A DNA stretch of 64,000 bases from CAWJFP01 sp963842155 (GTDB lineage Bacteria > Pseudomonadota > Alphaproteobacteria > JACZXZ01). The notes below the pieces were generated by a model. That model made no database searches. It was not told the DNA's origin and worked only from the letters and a program-made list of their open reading frames with translations. The first letter of the stretch is position 1, and the number at the start of each line of letters is the position of its first letter. Made by a program: the position numbers and the translations under genes. Of this stretch, positions 60,563 to 64,000 are shown piece by piece. The stretch is taken from contig CAWJFP010000012.1 of the NCBI GenBank assembly GCA_963842155.1, positions 1-64,000 on the forward strand, read 5' to 3'.

Positions 60563-61423
60563 ATGGCTTTCGTCACGCGCCGGCGCCTTCTGGCGCTCCT
60601 CGTCGGCCTCGCGGCCGCCGTCCCGGTCGTCGCGCCCGCACCTTCCGCGCGTGCCGCGGACGAGAAGTCGATCCTCGTCGCTTCGACCACCTCCACGCAA
60701 AGCTCCGGCCTCTTCGAATATCTGCTGCCGAAATTCGAGGCCGAGACGGGCATCAAGGTCAATGTCGTGGCGGTCGGCACCGGCCAGGCCATCGGCATCG
60801 CCGCGCGCGGTGACGCCGACGTTCTGTTCGTGCATCACAAGCCCTCGGAGCTTGCCTTCGTCGCGGCGGGCGACGGGGTCGAGCGCTTCGACGTGATGTA
60901 CAACGACTTCGTCATCCTGGGCCCGAGCGACGACCCGGCGAAGGTCGCCGGGCTCAAAGACCCGGTCGAGGCGTTCAAGCAGATTGCGGCCGCGAAATCG
61001 CCCTTCGTCTCGCGCGGCGACGACAGCGGCACCAACAAGCTCGAGCTCGAGCTCTGGCAGGCCGCCGGGATCGATCTGCGGCCGGTCTCCGGCAGCTGGT
61101 ACCGCTCGACCGGCTCGGGCATGGGTGCCACGCTCAATATCGCCGCCGCCTTGAGCGCCTATACCCTCGCCGACCGGGGCAGCTGGCTCAATTTCCACAA
61201 TCGCGGTCCGCTCAGGATCCTCGTCGAGGGCGACCCGCGCCTCTTCAATCAATATGGCGTTACCTTGGTCAACCCGAAGAAGCATCCCAAGGTCAAGGCG
61301 GCGCTCGGCCAAGCCTTCGTCGACTGGCTGATCTCGCCCGAGGGACAGGCCGTCATCGCCGGCTACAAGATCGATGGCCAGCAGCTCTTCTTCCCGAACG
61401 CGCGGGCAAGGAAGGCGCCGTGA
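60563..61423 (+). CDS. tupA: Tungstate-binding periplasmic protein TupA
   Basis: 286 residues. A signal peptide (RRLLALLVGLAAAVPVVAPAPSARA) is followed by the oxyanion motif ASTTSTQSSGLFEYLLP, the TTTS-like signature of TupA that distinguishes it from ModA. Later motifs NDFVILGPSDDP, SRGDDSGTNKLELELW and TLADRGSWLNF are typical. It captures tungstate with high affinity and delivers it to TupBC. Its presence next to the formate dehydrogenase genes suggests that enzyme uses tungsten. Confidence 0.92.
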   Translation: MAFVTRRRLLALLVGLAAAVPVVAPAPSARAADEKSILVASTTSTQSSGLFEYLLPKFEAETGIKVNVVAVGTGQAIGIAARGDADVLFVHHKPSELAFVAAGDGVERFDVMYNDFVILGPSDDPAKVAGLKDPVEAFKQIAAAKSPFVSRGDDSGTNKLELELWQAAGIDLRPVSGSWYRSTGSGMGATLNIAAALSAYTLADRGSWLNFHNRGPLRILVEGDPRLFNQYGVTLVNPKKHPKVKAALGQAFVDWLISPEGQAVIAGYKIDGQQLFFPNARARKAP

Positions 61424-61446
61424 TTTCAGCCGCGTGAGGGCGCGCG

Positions 61447-62277
61447 TCAATTGCCCTCGAAAACCGGCTTCTGCTTGGCGACGAAAGCGCGATAGGCGCG
61501 GCCGTAATCCTTGGTCTGCATGCAGATGGACTGCGCCTGCGCCTCGGCTTCGATCGCGGCGTCGATCGACATGTCCCATTCCTGATGGATGCATTTCTTG
61601 GTCATGGCATGGGCGAAGGTCGGGCCGGCGGCGAGGCTTTGGGCGAGCGCCTGCGCCTCCGCGAGCAGGGCGTCGGGCGCGCAGAGCTTGTTGTAGAAGC
61701 CCCAGCGTTCCGCTTCGGCGCCGTCCATCGAACGACCGGTGTAAAGCAGCTCCGCGGCGCGGCCGGCGCCGACGATCCGGGGCAGGATGTTGCAGGCGCC
61801 CATATCGGCGCCGGCAAGCCCGACGCGCACGAAGAGAAAGGCGACCCTGCTCCGCGCGGTGCCGTAACGCAGATCGGAAGCCATGGCCAGGATGGCTCCG
61901 GCGCCCGCGCAGATGCCGTCGACGGCGGCCACGATCGGCTGCGGGCAGGCGCGCATGGCCTTGACGAGATCGCCGGTCATGCGCGTGAAGGCCAGCAGCC
62001 CGCCCATGTCGCCCGCTTCCTGCATGCGGACGAGCGGCCCGATGATCTCGTGCACGTCGCCGCCGGAGCAGAAGTTGCCGCCCGCGCCGGTTAGCACCAC
62101 CGACTTGACGTCGCCGGCATAAGCCAGCTCGCGGAAGAGATCGCGCAGCTCGCCATAGGATTCGAACGTCAGCGGGTTCTTCCGCTCCGGCCGGTCGAGG
62201 GTGATCGTTGCCACCTTGCCGGCGACGGACCAGCCGAAATGGGCCGGCTTGAAGCTTGCAGCTTGCACGTCCTTCAT
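61447..62277 (-). CDS. Enoyl-CoA hydratase/isomerase family protein
   Basis: A 276-residue crotonase-fold protein. ATITLDRPERKNPLTFESY, the oxyanion-hole segments GNFCSGGDVHEI and ICAGAGAILAMASDLRYG, and GLAGADMGACNILPRIVG are present. In the last segment the usual second catalytic Glu position reads Asp/Met-Gly, so the hydratase mechanism may be altered. Similar proteins occur in aromatic and fatty-acid CoA pathways. It ends 24 bp from tupA on the opposite strand and is probably unrelated to tungstate uptake. Confidence 0.82.
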   Translation of the reverse strand: MKDVQAASFKPAHFGWSVAGKVATITLDRPERKNPLTFESYGELRDLFRELAYAGDVKSVVLTGAGGNFCSGGDVHEIIGPLVRMQEAGDMGGLLAFTRMTGDLVKAMRACPQPIVAAVDGICAGAGAILAMASDLRYGTARSRVAFLFVRVGLAGADMGACNILPRIVGAGRAAELLYTGRSMDGAEAERWGFYNKLCAPDALLAEAQALAQSLAAGPTFAHAMTKKCIHQEWDMSIDAAIEAEAQAQSICMQTKDYGRAYRAFVAKQKPVFEGN

Positions 62278-62439
62278 CGCTCGATGTTCCTTGCTCTGCG
62301 GCAGAACGGATTGATCCGGCCAAGGCCAGGCCGCCGCCGACGCTCAGTCCACATCGAGCCGCCGGCAGGGCGCGATAATCCCCGTCGGGCGCGGCAGCAG
62401 ATCAAGTCCCGTGGGACGGCAAGCGGCAGCCGCGAACGG

Positions 62440-62793
62440 CTACTTCTCCTTCTGCGCGTCCGAGCTGTTGGTCGGCGGACCGTTCAAAGGCTGCCCCTTG
62501 CCGTAGGCGGTGTGCTCGTAATGGTCGTCCTTTTTCGTGATCTTCGTGGTCCAGCCCGTGTTCCAGGTGACGACGGCGCTATTGCCTTCTTGCTTCCAAG
62601 TACCGACCATGCCCGGCCCGCGGTTCGCCTTCGCCGCTCCGTCGGCCGAAAGCGTGATGTCGAAGGGATGCCCGCTGCCGTCCTTCACCTTCCACACGCC
62701 CTCGAAGTCGCCCGCGGCGAGGCTGGCAAAACTGATCATGCCGAGCGCCAACAAGGCTGCCAGCGTGGCGAGTGTCGCTTTCCCGATCCTCAT
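62440..62793 (-). CDS. Exported small protein of unknown function
   Basis: 117 residues. A signal peptide (LATLAALLALGMISFASLAAG) is followed by a compact lipocalin-like region: FEGVWKVKDGSGHPFDITLSADG, VGTWKQEGNSAVVTWNTGW and YEHTAYGKGQPL. The ending is Lys/Ser-rich. Alternating strands and the G-x-W pattern suggest a small beta-barrel binding protein in the periplasm. The ATG at 62791-62793 is preceded by GAGAGAAACC. The flanking gaps (62278-62439 and 62794-62912) show nothing further. Confidence 0.65.
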   Translation of the reverse strand: MRIGKATLATLAALLALGMISFASLAAGDFEGVWKVKDGSGHPFDITLSADGAAKANRGPGMVGTWKQEGNSAVVTWNTGWTTKITKKDDHYEHTAYGKGQPLNGPPTNSSDAQKEK

Positions 62794-62912
62794 GGTTTCT
62801 CTCCCTCTGTCCCGCCGACGGTTCCAGTAAAGCAGAAGGGCCATGTAACCACGGATCGCGAGCCGGAGCCAGGGATCGTCGCGCTTGCCAAGATCGATCG
62901 AGGCCGGCGAGT

Positions 62913-63695
62913 TTAATAGTGGATTTCGTATTCTGCTTGCCAGCGGAGCGTCACCCGCGGCGCGGCGGGGGTGAGACCGAAGAGCACCCCGCCATTCCAC
63001 TCGAGCGTTCCCGGCCCGATATTGAAGATCTTGCCGAAAAGCTGCGGCCCGGCACGCTGGTCCTGCTTGCTCCACTGCGGGAAATTGCCGAACGGCCCGG
63101 GCTCGCCATAGAGCTGAATCCCGGGCTCGACCACGAAGCTGCGGCCGAAGCGCGTTTCCCACGCGTCGATGCGCGTCTCCCATGCATAAAGAAAGATCGG
63201 GGTGCGCGAGGCATGCTGGTCGAAATCCTTCTCGACGAACAGATTGATCGAGTTGCTCATGCCCCAGAAATCCTTGCGCAGCACCGGGCCGAACGTCGTT
63301 TCGTTCGGATTGTTCTTCAAGAGCGACTGGCCGTATTCGGCGAAGAAGCCGGCATCCAGCCAATATTTGCCGCGCTCGGTGAGTTGAAACAGATTCTCCG
63401 AGGTGATCTGGCTGAAATTGGTGACCTGGCCCGCGCCCGGGTCGCGACTGAATTCCAGCTCCAGCTCGGTCTGCCACCAATTCGTCAGGCCGTATTCGAG
63501 TTCGGCCGTGTAGCTTTGCTCGCCGGTCTTGGAGCCATTGGGATCGAATCCCGCATCGCCGACGTTCTCCACGGCCAACTCGCCGTAATTGACATCCGGC
63601 GTCCAGACCTTGAAATCCGCCCTAGCCGAGCCGCCGCAGAGAAGCAGCGCCGACAAACCCCCGGGCACTGCGGCGAGCAACGTTCTTGCCCTCAT
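62913..63695 (-). CDS. Outer-membrane beta-barrel-like exported protein
   Basis: 260 residues. A signal peptide (RARTLLAAVPGGLSALLLCGGSARA) is followed by alternating amphipathic strands rich in Trp, Tyr and Gly (YTAELEYGLTNWWQTELELEFSR; GKYWLDAGFFAEYGQ; LEWNGGVLFGL) and an aromatic C-terminal residue (YEIHY), a classical sign of an outer-membrane barrel. The cargo is unknown. The ATG at 63695 has GGGGGA 5 bases upstream. It lies downstream of an FTR1 iron permease on the same strand (75-bp gap), so a link to metal uptake is possible but unproven. Confidence 0.65.
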   Translation of the reverse strand: MRARTLLAAVPGGLSALLLCGGSARADFKVWTPDVNYGELAVENVGDAGFDPNGSKTGEQSYTAELEYGLTNWWQTELELEFSRDPGAGQVTNFSQITSENLFQLTERGKYWLDAGFFAEYGQSLLKNNPNETTFGPVLRKDFWGMSNSINLFVEKDFDQHASRTPIFLYAWETRIDAWETRFGRSFVVEPGIQLYGEPGPFGNFPQWSKQDQRAGPQLFGKIFNIGPGTLEWNGGVLFGLTPAAPRVTLRWQAEYEIHY

Positions 63696-63769
63696 ATTTT
63701 CCCCCAAAGAACAGTCACGAATAGGACGCATTCGCAACCTGCGACGGCGATAAGGCCCAGATCCGAGAT

Positions 63770-64000
63770 TTATGACCCTCCGGCGGACGCTTCGTTGCGT
63801 GTCGCGGACGGGGCATTGCGAAACAAGCGCATGAGCGAGCCGATGACGAGCAGCGTCGCGAGATAGAAGAGGAGCTGTATCCCGTCCGGCCGCGCGGTAT
63901 AGCCGGTCAGGACATGGAGCAGCTGGCCGGGCAGGCTCCGCTCGCTAAGCAGGAAGGAGGTATCCCAGAGATTGCTTCCCAGCGACGGCAGCAGATTTGC
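63770..64000 (-). CDS. FTR1-family high-affinity iron permease, C-terminal end (partial)
   Basis: About 76 residues at the window edge: LPSLGSNLWDTSFLLSERSL, then LLHVLTGYTARPDGIQLLFYLATLLVIGSLMRLF, and a hydrophilic tail. NLWDTSxLLSExS and GYxARPxGxQLLFYLATL are the conserved end of bacterial FTR1/EfeU permeases that import iron across the inner membrane. The REXXE iron-binding helices lie outside the window. It is oriented so that the beta-barrel gene follows it. Confidence 0.8.
   Translation of the reverse strand, partial: ANLLPSLGSNLWDTSFLLSERSLPGQLLHVLTGYTARPDGIQLLFYLATLLVIGSLMRLFRNAPSATRNEASAGGS

Noticed and set aside
1..64000. CRISPR arrays, rRNA genes, prophage genes
   Set aside because: No regularly spaced short repeats, no rRNA-like sequence and no phage structural or integrase genes were seen. 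The only RNA gene found is tRNA-Ser.

Overview
The window is high-G+C alphaproteobacterial chromosome. DivK and PleD are adjacent, housekeeping genes run in the order rpmG, rnr, topA, dprA, plsY, pyrC, pyrB, then ruvX and gatCAB, and there are an EipB (DUF1849) protein and alphaproteobacterial intergenic repeats. A tungsten-type NAD formate dehydrogenase resembling Methylorubrum FDH1, beside a TupABC tungstate importer, points towards Rhizobiales or Rhodospirillales. The genus cannot be decided from the sequence alone.

Layout. 1-16.9 kb: core genes (end of aspS, a SPOR lipoprotein, a 2-hydroxyacid dehydrogenase, eipB, a ROK kinase-dinB pair, divK-pleD, rpmG, an S41 protease, rnr, topA, dprA, plsY). 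16.9-23.0 kb: an accessory block between plsY and pyrC, genes I remember as adjacent in many relatives. It holds a low-G+C pair (a winged-helix-like/TIR protein and a two-helix membrane protein), a complete IS630-family element, and an 843-residue exported beta-helix-repeat membrane protein. 23.0-36 kb: pyrC (metal-binding HxH lost)-pyrB, a DUF202 protein, a GNAT/RLAN-ATP-grasp pair, ruvX, a histidine phosphatase, gatCAB, a GST, small proteins, a SYLF protein and tRNA-Ser(GCU).

36-49.7 kb: a catabolic cluster, nearly all on the + strand. It encodes a creatinase-like M24 protein, a CE4 deacetylase, a PhyH oxygenase, a two-subunit Rieske oxygenase, a three-gene xanthine-dehydrogenase-family molybdoenzyme whose ferredoxin subunit is fused to a CoxG domain, an ABM protein, an isochorismatase-like hydrolase, a ThDP enzyme and a GlcD-like flavoprotein. 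The combination suits breakdown of an aromatic or N-heterocyclic compound, but the substrate is unknown. 49.8-61.4 kb: a molybdenum/tungsten module of formate dehydrogenase (two genes), moeA, mobA, fdhD, an MFS transporter and tupBCA. The MFS gene and tupB are each preceded by the same imperfect ~96-bp sequence. 61.4-64 kb: an enoyl-CoA hydratase, two exported proteins and the end of an FTR1 iron permease.

Twelve places in nine genes, including topA and gatB which are normally essential, need removal of exactly one base to restore a conserved frame. This uniform +1 pattern looks more like insertion errors in the assembly than decay, so these genes are annotated across the breaks. Functions are assigned from motifs and remembered family features; no search was run.
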